From Bradyrhizobium sp. 141 (lineage in GTDB: Bacteria; Pseudomonadota; Alphaproteobacteria; Rhizobiales; Xanthobacteraceae), in contig NZ_JADPKR010000112.1 in assembly GCF_023074055.1 (NCBI RefSeq), positions 1 through 64,000 on the forward strand: 64,000 nt of DNA, written 5' to 3'. Made by a program: the position numbers and the translations under genes. Position 1 is the first letter of the stretch, and every line of letters begins with the position of its first letter. Positions 22,654-31,668 of the stretch are shown here, in pieces. Below the pieces are notes generated by a model that was not told the DNA's origin, did not search any database, and worked only from the letters and a program-made list of their open reading frames with translations.

Positions 22654-24783
22654 ATGTCCAATTCCAAAGATGCCGTCCGCAAGGTGCTTGACCAGGTCAA
22701 GGCGGACAACCGCACCAGCCTGACGGCGCCGGAAGGCAAGCTGGTCTGCGACGCCTACGGCATTCCGGTGCCGAAGGAGGGCGTGGCGAAGTCGGCCGGC
22801 GAGGCCGGCAAGATGGCCTCGTCGATGGGCTTCCCCGTCGTGATGAAGATCGTCTCGCCTGACATTCTCCACAAGACCGAAGCCGGCGGCGTCATCGTCG
22901 GCCTCAAGACGGTCGAGGATGCCGAGAAGGCCTACGAGACCATTCTCGGCAACGCCAAGAAGTACAAGGCCGACGCCAAGATCGAGGGCGTCCAGGTGCA
23001 GCAGATGCTGGCCGGCGGCACCGAAGTGATCGTCGGCTCGATCACCGACGGCTCGTTCGGCAAGCTGGTCGCCTTCGGCCTTGGCGGCGTGCTGGTCGAA
23101 GTCCTCAAGGACATCACTTTCCGCCTCGCGCCCGCGACCAAGGAAGACGCGCTCTCGATGCTCGACGGCATCCAGGCGCACGAGATCCTGAAGGGCGTGC
23201 GCGGCGGCGAGCCGGTGAACCGCAACGCCCTCGCCGAAATCATCGTCAAAGTCTCGCAGCTCGTCACCGATTTCCCTGAAATCGTCGAGCTCGACCTCAA
23301 CCCGGTGTTCGCGACGGCGAAGGGCGCGACCGCCGCTGACGTGCGCATCGTCGTCGACTTCGCCTATGTGCCGAAGCCGAAGCCGCGCCCGACCGAAGAG
23401 ATCGTCGCGGCGATGAACCGCATCATGCAGCCGAAGGCGGTCGCCGTGGTCGGCGCCTCCGCCGAGGACGGCAAGATCGGCAATTCCGTGATGAAGAACC
23501 TCATCAACGGCGGCTACAAGGGCGACATCTATCCGATCCATCCCAAGGCCGCCGAGATCCTCGGCTACAAGGCCTACAAAAGCGTCAAGGACGTGCCGGG
23601 CGTGATCGACACCGCGGTGTTCGCAATTCCCGCGAAGTTCGTGGCCGCAGCGCTCACCGAATGCGGCGAGAAGAAAATCCCGGGCGCGGTGCTGATCCCG
23701 TCGGGCTTCGCGGAAGCCGGCGCGCCGGAGCTGCAGGCGGAGATCGTCGAGGTCGGCAAGAAGTACGACATCCGCCTGATGGGGCCGAACATCTACGGCT
23801 TCTACTATACGCCCGCCAATCTCTGCGCGACCTTCTGCACGGCTTACGACGTCAAGGGCTCGGCCGCGCTATCGTCGCAGTCGGGCGGCATCGGCATGGC
23901 GATCATCGGATTCTCACGCTCGGCAAAGATGGGCGTCTCGGCGATCGTCGGCCTCGGCAACAAGTCCGATATCGACGAGGACGATCTGCTCGCATTCTTC
24001 GAGCAGGACCCGAACACCTCGATCATTGCCCAGCATTGCGAAGACCTCAAGGACGGCCGCGCTTTTGCGGAAGCCGCAAAACGCGTCTCCAAGAAGAAAC
24101 CGGTCGTCGTGCTCAAGGCCGGCCGCACCTCGGCCGGCGCCAAGGCGGCGTCCTCGCATACCGGTGCGCTCGCCGGTAACGACAAGATCTACGAGGACGT
24201 TCTGGCGCAGTCCGGCGTGATCCGGGCCCGCAGCTTGCGGCAACTGCTCGAATTCGCCCGCGGCGTGCCGGTGCTGCCGACGCCGAAGGGCGAGAACGTG
24301 CTGATCATCACCGGTGCCGGCGGCTCCGGCGTGCTGCTGTCGGACTCCTGCGTCGACAACGGCCTGTCGCTGATGTCGATGCCGCCGGATCTCGACGCGG
24401 CGTTCCGCAAGTTCATCCCGCCGTTTGGAGCGGCCGGAAATCCTGTGGATATCACCGGCGGCGAGCCGCCGATCACCTACGTCAACACGGTGAAGCTCGG
24501 CCTCTCCGACGAGCGCATCCATTCGCTGATCCTCGGCTACTGGCACACCATCGTCACGCCGCCGATGGTGTTCGCTCGCAACATGGTCGAGGTGAAGAAG
24601 GAGATGGAGGCGAAGGGTTTTGTGAAGCCGATCGTCGCTTCGCTCGCCGGCGACGTCGAAGTCGAGGAGGCCGCTGAATATCTCTACCAGAACGGCATTC
24701 CGGCCTATGCCTATTCGACCGAGCTGCCGGTCGAGGTGCTTGGTGCCAAGTACAAATGGGCGCGCGGGGCAGGGCTGCTCTGA
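22654..24783 (+). CDS. Fused ADP-forming acyl-CoA synthetase
   Basis: A 709-residue fusion in beta-alpha order. An ATP-grasp domain (about 10-240) contains ILHKTEAGG with His73. A CoA-binding Rossmann domain (about 255-375, VAVVGASAEDGKIGN) and a ligase-CoA domain with SSHTGALAG and the probable phospho-His502 follow. Such enzymes make acyl-CoA from an acid, CoA and ATP through a His phosphate, and work reversibly. It is divergent from regulator-oxc-frc and shares the operator region, so the acid is probably oxalate, formate or a related C2 acid. It could prime the Frc/Oxc cycle with the first CoA ester or save energy from formyl-CoA. That role is inference. AGGGAGA precedes the ATG. Confidence 0.9.
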   Translation: MSNSKDAVRKVLDQVKADNRTSLTAPEGKLVCDAYGIPVPKEGVAKSAGEAGKMASSMGFPVVMKIVSPDILHKTEAGGVIVGLKTVEDAEKAYETILGNAKKYKADAKIEGVQVQQMLAGGTEVIVGSITDGSFGKLVAFGLGGVLVEVLKDITFRLAPATKEDALSMLDGIQAHEILKGVRGGEPVNRNALAEIIVKVSQLVTDFPEIVELDLNPVFATAKGATAADVRIVVDFAYVPKPKPRPTEEIVAAMNRIMQPKAVAVVGASAEDGKIGNSVMKNLINGGYKGDIYPIHPKAAEILGYKAYKSVKDVPGVIDTAVFAIPAKFVAAALTECGEKKIPGAVLIPSGFAEAGAPELQAEIVEVGKKYDIRLMGPNIYGFYYTPANLCATFCTAYDVKGSAALSSQSGGIGMAIIGFSRSAKMGVSAIVGLGNKSDIDEDDLLAFFEQDPNTSIIAQHCEDLKDGRAFAEAAKRVSKKKPVVVLKAGRTSAGAKAASSHTGALAGNDKIYEDVLAQSGVIRARSLRQLLEFARGVPVLPTPKGENVLIITGAGGSGVLLSDSCVDNGLSLMSMPPDLDAAFRKFIPPFGAAGNPVDITGGEPPITYVNTVKLGLSDERIHSLILGYWHTIVTPPMVFARNMVEVKKEMEAKGFVKPIVASLAGDVEVEEAAEYLYQNGIPAYAYSTELPVEVLGAKYKWARGAGLL

Positions 24784-24796
24784 GCGCTGTCTCTCC

Positions 24797-24867
24797 TGTC
24801 ATCCCGGAGCGTCGAACCCGGGATCTCGAGATTCCGGGTTCGCGCTTCGGCGCGCCCCGGAATGACG
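24797..24867. repeat. Palindromic dispersed repeat, CGTCATTCCGGGG type (copy 2)
   Basis: It begins TGTCATCCCGGAGCG and ends GCGCGCCCCGGAATGACG. The inner arms ACCCGGGATCTCGAG and ATTCCGGGTTCG are related to the copy at 3965-4070. It fills the gap between the synthetase and the IclR gene, and its last bases supply a false ATG (24862) in the IclR frame. Confidence 0.8.
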
Positions 24868-24882
24868 TTAGCCAAGGTCGCG

Positions 24883-25725
24883 ATGAGCAAGAACGTGATC
24901 CGGCGCAAATCGCTTGAGCCCCGATCTCCATCGGAGGCCGAGCACGAGGCGCGTGACGGCGGCGTGCAGTCCGTCGACCGCGCGCTGTCGATTCTCGAAA
25001 CGCTGGCCGAGGACGACGAGGGCTATCGCCTCAGCGATCTCGCCGTGCGCACCGGCCTGTCGGCCTCGACCGTGCACCGCCTGCTGGCGACGCTCGAAAG
25101 CCGACGCTTCGTGCAGTTCGACCGCGCCGAATCCAAATGGCATGTCGGCGTGCGCAGCTTTACGGTCGGCGCGAGCTTTGCGCGGCGGCGCAATTTTTCC
25201 GCGCAGGCGATTCCGTACCTGCGCAAGCTGCGCGATCTCACCCGCGAGACCGCCAACCTCGCCGTCGTCGACGACGAGTTCATCATCGTGCTGACCCGCA
25301 TGGAGAGCCGCGAAATCATGCGCTCGCTGACCCAGGTCGGTGGCCGCGTCGCCATGGTGACATCAGGCGTCGGCAAGGCGGTGCTCGCGACCTATTCCGA
25401 CGAGGACGTCGGCGCCGTCATCCGTCATCACGGCATGCCCCGCCTGACCGAGAAATCGATCGTGCGTCCGAGTGACCTGTTCAAGGAACTCGAAAAGATC
25501 CGCAAGCAGGGGTTTGCGGTCGACGATGAGGAGGCGCAGATTGGGCTGCGCTGCGTCGCTGCCGTGGTATACAATGCTCTGGCCGAACCGCTTGCCGCAA
25601 TCTCCGTATCCGGCATGACCAGCCGCGTGACCGACGAACGATTACCTGAGATCGGGCAAATCGTGCGGGATGTCGCCGCCGGGCTGACGGCTGCGCTTGG
25701 CGGGGTGATCCCGCCGCCCCGCTAA
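24883..25725 (+). CDS. IclR-family transcriptional regulator
   Basis: A 280-residue IclR regulator: an N-terminal winged helix (about 33-90, VQSVDRALSILETL then LSDLAVRTGLSASTVHRLLA) and a C-terminal ligand domain of about 170 residues with the usual VGKAVLA, EEAQIGLRCVAAVVYN and AISVSG signatures. IclR relatives in this position often answer glyoxylate, aromatic acids or sugar acids. I chose the ATG at 24883 (AAGG before it) over one at 24862 that belongs to the repeat. Candidate targets are the downstream TTT system 2 operon, 106 bp away on the same strand, and gcl, which has a GTGGAA/TTCCAC inverted repeat upstream. Both are inference. Confidence 0.9.
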   Translation: MSKNVIRRKSLEPRSPSEAEHEARDGGVQSVDRALSILETLAEDDEGYRLSDLAVRTGLSASTVHRLLATLESRRFVQFDRAESKWHVGVRSFTVGASFARRRNFSAQAIPYLRKLRDLTRETANLAVVDDEFIIVLTRMESREIMRSLTQVGGRVAMVTSGVGKAVLATYSDEDVGAVIRHHGMPRLTEKSIVRPSDLFKELEKIRKQGFAVDDEEAQIGLRCVAAVVYNALAEPLAAISVSGMTSRVTDERLPEIGQIVRDVAAGLTAALGGVIPPPR

Positions 25726-25831
25726 CCACGGGCGCCCGAGGGATGTCTCTGGACAGCATCGGCCGTTTTGGCTGATATGCGACCAAACGACACAATGCGG
25801 CAAACGTCCGCATGAGCCTGGAGATGCCCCC

Positions 25832-26800
25832 ATGTTTCGATTTTCCGCGCGCCTTGCCGGCGCGGCCGTCGCGCTGACCCTTGCGGCAGCGACGCCTTCC
25901 CTTGCCCAGCAGTTCGAGCTCAAGCTGATGGCGCCGGCCGCGCCCGGCGGCGGCTGGGACCAGACCGCGCGCTCGATGCAGCAGGCGCTGGTGGCTTCGG
26001 GCGTCGCGCGCAGCGTGCAGGTCACCAACGTTCCCGGCGCCGGCGGCAGCGTCGGCATCGCGCAGTTCGTCAACGGCGCCAAGGGTGACGGCAACCAGAT
26101 GATGGTCAACGGCTTCGTCATGGTGGGCGCGCTCGCCATGAACAAGTCGCCGGTAACGTTGGAGCAGGTCACGCCGATCGCGCGGCTGACCGAGGAAATC
26201 CAGGTGATCGTGGTGCCCGCGAATTCGCCGATCAAGAATGCGCAGGATCTGGCCGCTGCAGTGAAGGCCGATATCGCCAAGGTCACCTTTGCCGGCGGCT
26301 CGGCCGGCGGCGTCGATCATGTGATGGCGGCGTTGTTCGCCGGCGCGGTCGGTGCCGACGCCAAGAAGATCAACTACATCCCGTTCTCAGGCGGCGGCGA
26401 GTCGCTCGCCGCGATCCTCGGCGGCAAGGTCACCGCGGGCATTTCGGGCCTGAGCGAATATGAAGGGCAGATCAAATCCGGGAAGCTGCGCGCGATCGGC
26501 GTGACCTCGGAGAAGCGCATCCCGGGCAACGACATCCCGACCTTCAAGGAGCAAGGCATCGACCTCGTGATCGCCAATTGGCGCTCGGTGGTCGCGCCTC
26601 CCGGCATCACGCCGGAGCAGCGAAAGACCTTGAGCGATGCGGTCGAGAAGATGGTGAAGTCGGACGCCTGGAAGGAAATCCTCAAGCAGAAGGGCTGGGA
26701 GGACGCCTATCTCGGCGGCGACGCCTTCGCCGACTTCCTGAAGAAGGAAACCGTGCGCGTTACCGACGTGCTGAAATCGGTCGGCCTGGTCAAATCATGA
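25832..26800 (+). CDS. TTT transporter solute-binding protein (TctC family), system 2
   Basis: A 322-residue Bug/TctC-type periplasmic binding protein with a signal peptide of about 25 residues ending SLAQ. The binding loop is LMAPAAPGGGWDQTARSMQ. PGAGGSVGIAQFV, INYIPFSGGGESLAAILGGKV and NWRSVVAPPG follow. The GGWDQTAR variant is that of the tricarballylate/citrate-like branch rather than the GGGADQMAR form of system 1, so the two systems probably take different carboxylates. It is the first gene of a tightly coupled C-B-A operon, and the stop overlaps the next start (ATGA). Confidence 0.92.
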   Translation: MFRFSARLAGAAVALTLAAATPSLAQQFELKLMAPAAPGGGWDQTARSMQQALVASGVARSVQVTNVPGAGGSVGIAQFVNGAKGDGNQMMVNGFVMVGALAMNKSPVTLEQVTPIARLTEEIQVIVVPANSPIKNAQDLAAAVKADIAKVTFAGGSAGGVDHVMAALFAGAVGADAKKINYIPFSGGGESLAAILGGKVTAGISGLSEYEGQIKSGKLRAIGVTSEKRIPGNDIPTFKEQGIDLVIANWRSVVAPPGITPEQRKTLSDAVEKMVKSDAWKEILKQKGWEDAYLGGDAFADFLKKETVRVTDVLKSVGLVKS

Positions 26801-27282
26801 CCTCAGGCGATCCGGCCCAGCCGCCGCGGCGCGTCGATCGTGCCGGCATCGTCATCGCCGCCTTGCTCGCGGCGCTCGCCGCGGTGCTGGTCTTCGACGC
26901 GCGCGGCCTGCAATCCACCGCGATGTACGGCATGGGACCGGAGGCGATGCCGGTCGTGATCGCCATCGGCCTTGCGCTCCTCGCGATCGGCAATTTCGTC
27001 GACGCGCTACGCGGCAATCTGCCGGCGCGTGAGAGCGCCGATCCCGTGCCGGTGATCTTGATCCTCATCGGCCTTGCGCTGCTGATCGCCATCATCGGTT
27101 TCGGCGGCGGCTTCATCCTGGCGACGTCGGCGCTGTTCGTGACGACGTCGGCGGCGTTCGGGCGCCGCGCCGTTCTCGCCGATTCCGTCATCGCGCTCGT
27201 GATGTCGACCCTCATCTATCTCTCGTTCGACCGCCTGTTGACGCTGAGCCTTCCGGCCGGCCCCCTGGAGCGACTGCTGTGA
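26797..27282 (+). CDS. TTT transporter small membrane subunit (TctB family), system 2
   Basis: A 161-residue protein with four hydrophobic helices at about 16-34, 47-66, 81-100 and 104-150. The hallmark YGMGPEAMPVVIAIGLALLA lies between the first two. The start ATG at 26797 overlaps the stop of the binding-protein gene, and the gene ends by overlapping the TctA start, so the three subunits are translationally coupled. It belongs to the membrane complex with the TctA-type protein. Confidence 0.9.
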   Translation: MTSGDPAQPPRRVDRAGIVIAALLAALAAVLVFDARGLQSTAMYGMGPEAMPVVIAIGLALLAIGNFVDALRGNLPARESADPVPVILILIGLALLIAIIGFGGGFILATSALFVTTSAAFGRRAVLADSVIALVMSTLIYLSFDRLLTLSLPAGPLERLL

Positions 27283-28781
27283 TGGACACTTTTGCGGCGC
27301 TGGCCCACGGCATGGCGGTCGCCGTTCAGCCCATGAACCTGCTTTACGCGTTGATCGGCGTGTTCCTCGGCACCGCCGTGGGCGTGCTGCCCGGCATCGG
27401 TCCGGCGCTGACGGTCGCGCTGCTGTTGCCGGTGACGTACAAGCTCGATCCCGGCGGCTCGCTGATCATGTTCGCCGGCATCTATTACGGCGGCATGTAC
27501 GGCGGATCGACTACCGCGATCCTGATCAATACGCCCGGCGAGAGCGCCTCGATGGCGACCGCGCTCGAAGGCAACAAGATGGCCAAGGCCGGCCGCGGCG
27601 GGCCGGCGCTTGCGACCTCCGCGATCGGCTCCTTCGTCGCCGGCACCATCGCCACCATCGGTCTCGCCTTCCTCGCACCCTGGCTGGTCGATTTCGCCGT
27701 GCGCTTTGGCCCCGAGGATTATTTTGCACTGATGTGCGTTGCCTTCGTCACGGTTTCGGCGACCTTCGGCGATTCCCCGATCCGCGGCCTGACCAGCCTA
27801 TTCATCGGTCTGACGCTCGGCCTCGTCGGCATCGACAAGCTGACCGGCCAGGCGCGGCTTGCGTTCGGCGTGCCCGAGCTGCTTGACGGTGTCGAGGTGA
27901 CGACGCTTGCGGTCGGGCTGTTCGCGGTCGGCGAGGCGCTCTATGTCGCATCGCGCCGCCACCACAGCGAGGAGAAGCTCGAGCCGGTGCGCGGCTCGCT
28001 GTGGATGACAAAAGAGGATTGGAAGCGCTCGTGGAAGCCGTGGCTGCGCGGCACGATGTTCGGCTTCCCCATCGGTGCGCTGCCTGCAGGCGGCGCGGAG
28101 ATCCCGACCTTCCTGTCCTATTCGACCGAGAAGCGTCTCACAAAACATCCCGAAGAATTCGGCAAGGGTGCCATCGAGGGCGTGGCCGGGCCGGAAGCGG
28201 CCAACAACGCCTCCGCCGCCGGCACGCTGGTGCCGCTGCTGACGCTGGGGCTGCCGACCTCGGCGACGGCCGCGATGATGCTGGCGGGTTTTCAGCAATA
28301 CGGCCTCAACCCGGGACCGCTGCTGTTCGCCGAACGGCCTGACCTCGTGTGGGGACTGATCGCCAGCCTGTTCATCGCCAATTGCATGCTGCTGGTGCTC
28401 AATTTGCCGCTGGTCGGCCTGTGGGTGCGGCTGCTCGCGATCCCGCAGCCGTGGCTCTATGCCGGCATCCTCGTGTTCGCGACCATGGGCACCATCGCGG
28501 CGAAGCCGTCGGTGGTCGAATTGTCGATGCTGGCCGGTTTCGGCGTGCTCGGCTTTCTGATGCGCCGGTTCGATTTTCCGATCGCGCCCGTCGTCGTTGG
28601 CCTGATCCTGGGCCCGATCGCCGAGAGCCAGTTGCGCAGAGCGCTGGCGATCAGCCTCGGCGACCCCATGACGCTGGTGCAGAGCCCGATCTCGGCGATG
28701 CTGCTCGGCATCGCGCTGGTTGCGCTGTTGGCCCCCTTTGTGCTGAAGGGGATGGGACGGTTCAAGGCGAACGAGGACTAA
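27282..28781 (+). CDS. TTT transporter large membrane subunit (TctA family), system 2
   Basis: A 499-residue TctA-family permease with about 12 helices. The repeated motifs are GVLPGIGPALTVALLLP near residue 30, LINTPGESASMATALEG near 85 and TLGLPTSATAAMMLAG near 325. The start overlaps the TctB stop (TGATG), with a GTG one codon earlier as an alternative. It is the last gene of the operon begun at 25832. Compared with system 1, its second motif reads GLPTSATAA instead of GVPGSPTAA, another sign that the two systems are of different lineage and substrate. Confidence 0.92.
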   Translation: MDTFAALAHGMAVAVQPMNLLYALIGVFLGTAVGVLPGIGPALTVALLLPVTYKLDPGGSLIMFAGIYYGGMYGGSTTAILINTPGESASMATALEGNKMAKAGRGGPALATSAIGSFVAGTIATIGLAFLAPWLVDFAVRFGPEDYFALMCVAFVTVSATFGDSPIRGLTSLFIGLTLGLVGIDKLTGQARLAFGVPELLDGVEVTTLAVGLFAVGEALYVASRRHHSEEKLEPVRGSLWMTKEDWKRSWKPWLRGTMFGFPIGALPAGGAEIPTFLSYSTEKRLTKHPEEFGKGAIEGVAGPEAANNASAAGTLVPLLTLGLPTSATAAMMLAGFQQYGLNPGPLLFAERPDLVWGLIASLFIANCMLLVLNLPLVGLWVRLLAIPQPWLYAGILVFATMGTIAAKPSVVELSMLAGFGVLGFLMRRFDFPIAPVVVGLILGPIAESQLRRALAISLGDPMTLVQSPISAMLLGIALVALLAPFVLKGMGRFKANED

Positions 28782-28833
28782 CCGTCCCGACGCACTTGTC
28801 TTCTCGTGTCGCGTCCATTCGTGGGGAACTGTC

Positions 28834-29628
28834 ATGCCTTCTGAGCTCCGTTCGCCCCGTCTCGCGGTTCTGATCGACGCCGACAATGCCTCCGCGAAGA
28901 TCGCGGACGGACTGTTCGAGGAGATTGCCAAGATCGGCGAGGCCAGCGTCCGCCGCATCTATGGCGACTTCTCCAACGCACGATCCAGGGGCTGGGCCGA
29001 CATCCTGTCGAAGCATGCCATCATTCCGCAGCAGCAGTTTGCCTACACGACGGGAAAAAATGCCTCCGACATCACGCTGGTCATCGACGCGATGGACCTG
29101 CTTCACAGCGGCCGGTTCGACGGTTTCTGCCTGGTCTCTTCCGACAGCGACTTTACCCGCCTTGCTGCCCGCATCCGGGAGCAGGGCATCGACGTCTTCG
29201 GGTTCGGCGAGCAGAAGACGCCGGAAAGCTTCCGCCAAGCCTGCCGCAGGTTCGTCTACACGGAGAACCTGCTTGCCGTTCCGGCCAACACCCAGGACGC
29301 AAGTTCGAGGTCGACGCCGCTCCAGCCGCCCGATGCGGCTACGCCCATCATCAAGAAGGTCATCACCCAGATGGAGAGCGAGGACGGCTGGGTTGCCCTA
29401 GGTGAAGTCGGCCGGCAGCTTGCCAATCTCGCGTCCGATTTCGATCCGAGGACGTTCGGCTTTCGAAAGCTGAGCGATCTCGTGCGGAAGACCAATTCCT
29501 TCGAAATTGATGAGCAAAAAGGGCGGTCGATGCGGATTCGGGTCAAGCCCGCTGCCGCACCGACTTCGAGACCGCGGAACCCGCGCCGAAGGGCAGCAAC
29601 GGCAGGCGGTTCGGCGCCTAAAGCGTAA
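28834..29628 (+). CDS. NYN-domain (PIN-like) nuclease with C-terminal LOTUS/OST-HTH domain
   Basis: A 264-residue protein. The N-terminal NYN domain (about 8-145) shows the acidic metal site: Asp15 in LIDADN, Asp79 in NASDITLVIDAMD, and Asp104 and Asp106 in LVSSDSDFTRLA. These are the residues expected of a PIN-like RNase. Residues about 165-235 (VITQMESEDGWVALGEVGRQ, FDPRTFGFRKLSDLVR) match a LOTUS/OST-HTH domain, an RNA-binding winged helix. A basic Pro/Arg tail ends the protein. Bacterial members are thought to act in RNA decay or stress; the target is unknown. It starts 52 bp after the TctA gene with its own GGGGAA ribosome site. Adenine deaminase follows. Confidence 0.88.
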   Translation: MPSELRSPRLAVLIDADNASAKIADGLFEEIAKIGEASVRRIYGDFSNARSRGWADILSKHAIIPQQQFAYTTGKNASDITLVIDAMDLLHSGRFDGFCLVSSDSDFTRLAARIREQGIDVFGFGEQKTPESFRQACRRFVYTENLLAVPANTQDASSRSTPLQPPDAATPIIKKVITQMESEDGWVALGEVGRQLANLASDFDPRTFGFRKLSDLVRKTNSFEIDEQKGRSMRIRVKPAAAPTSRPRNPRRRAATAGGSAPKA

Positions 29629-29713
29629 GCAGGGCGTGCCGTTATATTTGAGCTTGCCCGGTCTGGCGCACGGCGTAACCATCGCTGGGCCGTAACGCGA
29701 CGCGAGGGTCCCG

Positions 29714-31516
29714 ATGCCCAAACTTACCCGCTTTGCCGTCGAACCGCTGCATGCGATGACCCGGCGCCTGGCCGATGTGGCCTCCGCGCGTCTCGCGCCC
29801 GATCTCGTCGTCACGGGCGCGCGGGTGCTCTCGACCTATTCGGAGCGCATCCATCCCGGTCGGGAGATATGGATCACCGGCGGCCGCATCGCCGCGGTGA
29901 AGCCGGCCGGCGCGGCGAAAAAGGCCTGGAGCGATGTCGCGACTTACGACGCGGCCGGCGGCATCATCGCGCCCGGCCTCGTCGATCCGCACATCCACAT
30001 CGAATCCTCGATGGTGACGGCCTGCGCCTACGCCGAGGCCGCGCTGCTGAATGGCACCACCACGATCTTCTGCGACAGCCACGAGATCGGCAACGTCATG
30101 GATGTCGCCGGCGTCGAGGCGATGTTGGAGGACGCGCGGCAAGCGCCGCTCTCGATCTTCCTGACGGTGCCGAGCACGGTGCCGGCGACCTCGGCGGAAC
30201 TGGAGACGGCTGGCGGCGACCTCACGCCGGACAAGATCGCCGGCCTGTTCGATCGCTGGCCAGAGGCTGTCGCGCTTGGCGAGAAGATGGACTTTGTGCC
30301 CGTCACGATGGGCGACGAGCGTAGTCACGCGATCCTTGCTGCCGCGTTGAAACGTGGCCGTCCCGTCTCTGGCCACGTCTACGGCCGCGAATTTGTTGCG
30401 GCCTATGCGGCATCCGGCGTGACCGATACGCATGAAGCGATCGACCGCGACATCGCCGACGACCTGCTCGATGCCGGCGTCTGGGTGTTCCTGCGCGGCG
30501 GCCCACCGACGACGCCCTGGCACTCGCTGCCGCAGGCGATCCGCACGGTCACCGAGTTAGGGGCCTCGCACAAGCGCACGGCCGTTTGCACCGACGACCG
30601 CGATGCCGACGATCTCCTGCTGTTCGGTCTCGACTGGGTGGTGCGGGAAGCCGTGAAGGCCGGCATGTCGCCGGAGCAGGCCTGGTCGATGGGCTCGCTG
30701 CACGGCGCAACCCGCTTCGGCATGGATAGCGATATCGGCGGGCTAGGCGGCGGCCGCCGCGCCGATCTCGTGCTGATGGACGATCAGCTCAAGCCGCAAT
30801 GCACCTGGTATGGCGGCGAGCTGGTGGTCGAGGACGGCAAGATCACGCCGCTTCTCGATCAGGCGCTGTCGCAGCGCTATCAATATCCGAAGGCGGCTTA
30901 CGCCACTGTCAAACTGCCGGAGACGATGAAGCTGACGCCGGAGCTGCCGGCGAAGGCCTGCACCGTCAACGCGATCAAGACGGCACTGCCGGGCATCACG
31001 CTGATCCACGAGAAGGTCGCGATCGAGCCGGCAAAGGACTGGCCGTCGCTGTTCGCGCGGTACGGCCTGTGCTTCGTCACGGTGGTCGAGCGTCACGGCA
31101 AATCGGCCGGCAACGTTGCCCATGGCCTGCTGAAGGGTTTTGGCCTCAAGCGCGGTGCAGTCGCCTCCAGCGTCGGGCACGACAGTCACAACATCATCGT
31201 CGCTGGAACCAACGAGGGCGACATGAAGGTGGCAATATCAGCCATCAAGGCGCAACAAGGTGGGGTCTGCGTGGTCGCCGACGGCCAGGTGAGGGCGCTG
31301 GTCCCGCTGCCGATCGCGGGCCTTCTCTCCGACAAGCGCGTCACGGAGGTCGCCGAAGAGGTCAAGGCGCTGAAGAAGGAATGGGCCGAGGCCGGCTGCA
31401 CGATCCCCTACATGGGTTTCAATTTGATTCCGCTATCGGTCATTCCGGAAATTCGTATCACGGACAAAGGCCTCGTGCTGGTGCCGCAGATGGAGCTGGC
31501 GCCGCTGTTCGAGTGA
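29714..31516 (+). CDS. ade: Adenine deaminase
   Basis: A 600-residue amidohydrolase that converts adenine to hypoxanthine and ammonia. The metal motif VDPHIHIESSMVTA lies near residue 93, followed by DSHEIGNVMD, SGHVYGRE, CTDDRDADDL and the late signature SVGHDSHNIIVAGTNEGDM, all close to the Bacillus/Escherichia Ade type. GAGGGTCCC precedes the ATG. It stands 152 bp upstream of gcl on the same strand. Hypoxanthine degradation through urate and allantoin yields glyoxylate, so placing ade next to gcl makes metabolic sense, though the other purine genes are not in the window. Confidence 0.95.
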   Translation: MPKLTRFAVEPLHAMTRRLADVASARLAPDLVVTGARVLSTYSERIHPGREIWITGGRIAAVKPAGAAKKAWSDVATYDAAGGIIAPGLVDPHIHIESSMVTACAYAEAALLNGTTTIFCDSHEIGNVMDVAGVEAMLEDARQAPLSIFLTVPSTVPATSAELETAGGDLTPDKIAGLFDRWPEAVALGEKMDFVPVTMGDERSHAILAAALKRGRPVSGHVYGREFVAAYAASGVTDTHEAIDRDIADDLLDAGVWVFLRGGPPTTPWHSLPQAIRTVTELGASHKRTAVCTDDRDADDLLLFGLDWVVREAVKAGMSPEQAWSMGSLHGATRFGMDSDIGGLGGGRRADLVLMDDQLKPQCTWYGGELVVEDGKITPLLDQALSQRYQYPKAAYATVKLPETMKLTPELPAKACTVNAIKTALPGITLIHEKVAIEPAKDWPSLFARYGLCFVTVVERHGKSAGNVAHGLLKGFGLKRGAVASSVGHDSHNIIVAGTNEGDMKVAISAIKAQQGGVCVVADGQVRALVPLPIAGLLSDKRVTEVAEEVKALKKEWAEAGCTIPYMGFNLIPLSVIPEIRITDKGLVLVPQMELAPLFE

Positions 31517-31583
31517 TCTGCTTTCACGTGCATCTCGATCTAACCGATTGAGACCGCCGCGTTTTTCTTGCGGCTGCCGCATC

Positions 31584-31624
31584 GTGGAAAATAAAATCGA
31601 TCTCGTTGAGATCATATCTTCCAC
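31584..31624 (+). promoter_or_regulatory. Inverted repeat in the gcl promoter region
   Basis: GTGGAA (31584-31589) faces TTCCAC (31619-31624), enclosing a perfect palindrome GATCTCGTTGAGATC (31599-31613). The outer arms resemble the TGGAA/TTCCA half-sites bound by IclR-family regulators, and an IclR gene lies at 24883-25725. It is 45 bp upstream of the gcl start. Confidence 0.5.
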
Positions 31625-31668
31625 GCCCGATGATCTCGCTCGCTGACGCAACTTGAGCGAGGTCCGAT

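Noticed and set aside
25564..25581. TGGTATACAATGCTCTGG inside the IclR gene as a seventh operator
   Set aside because: It matches only half of the consensus and lies within coding sequence, with no promoter context.
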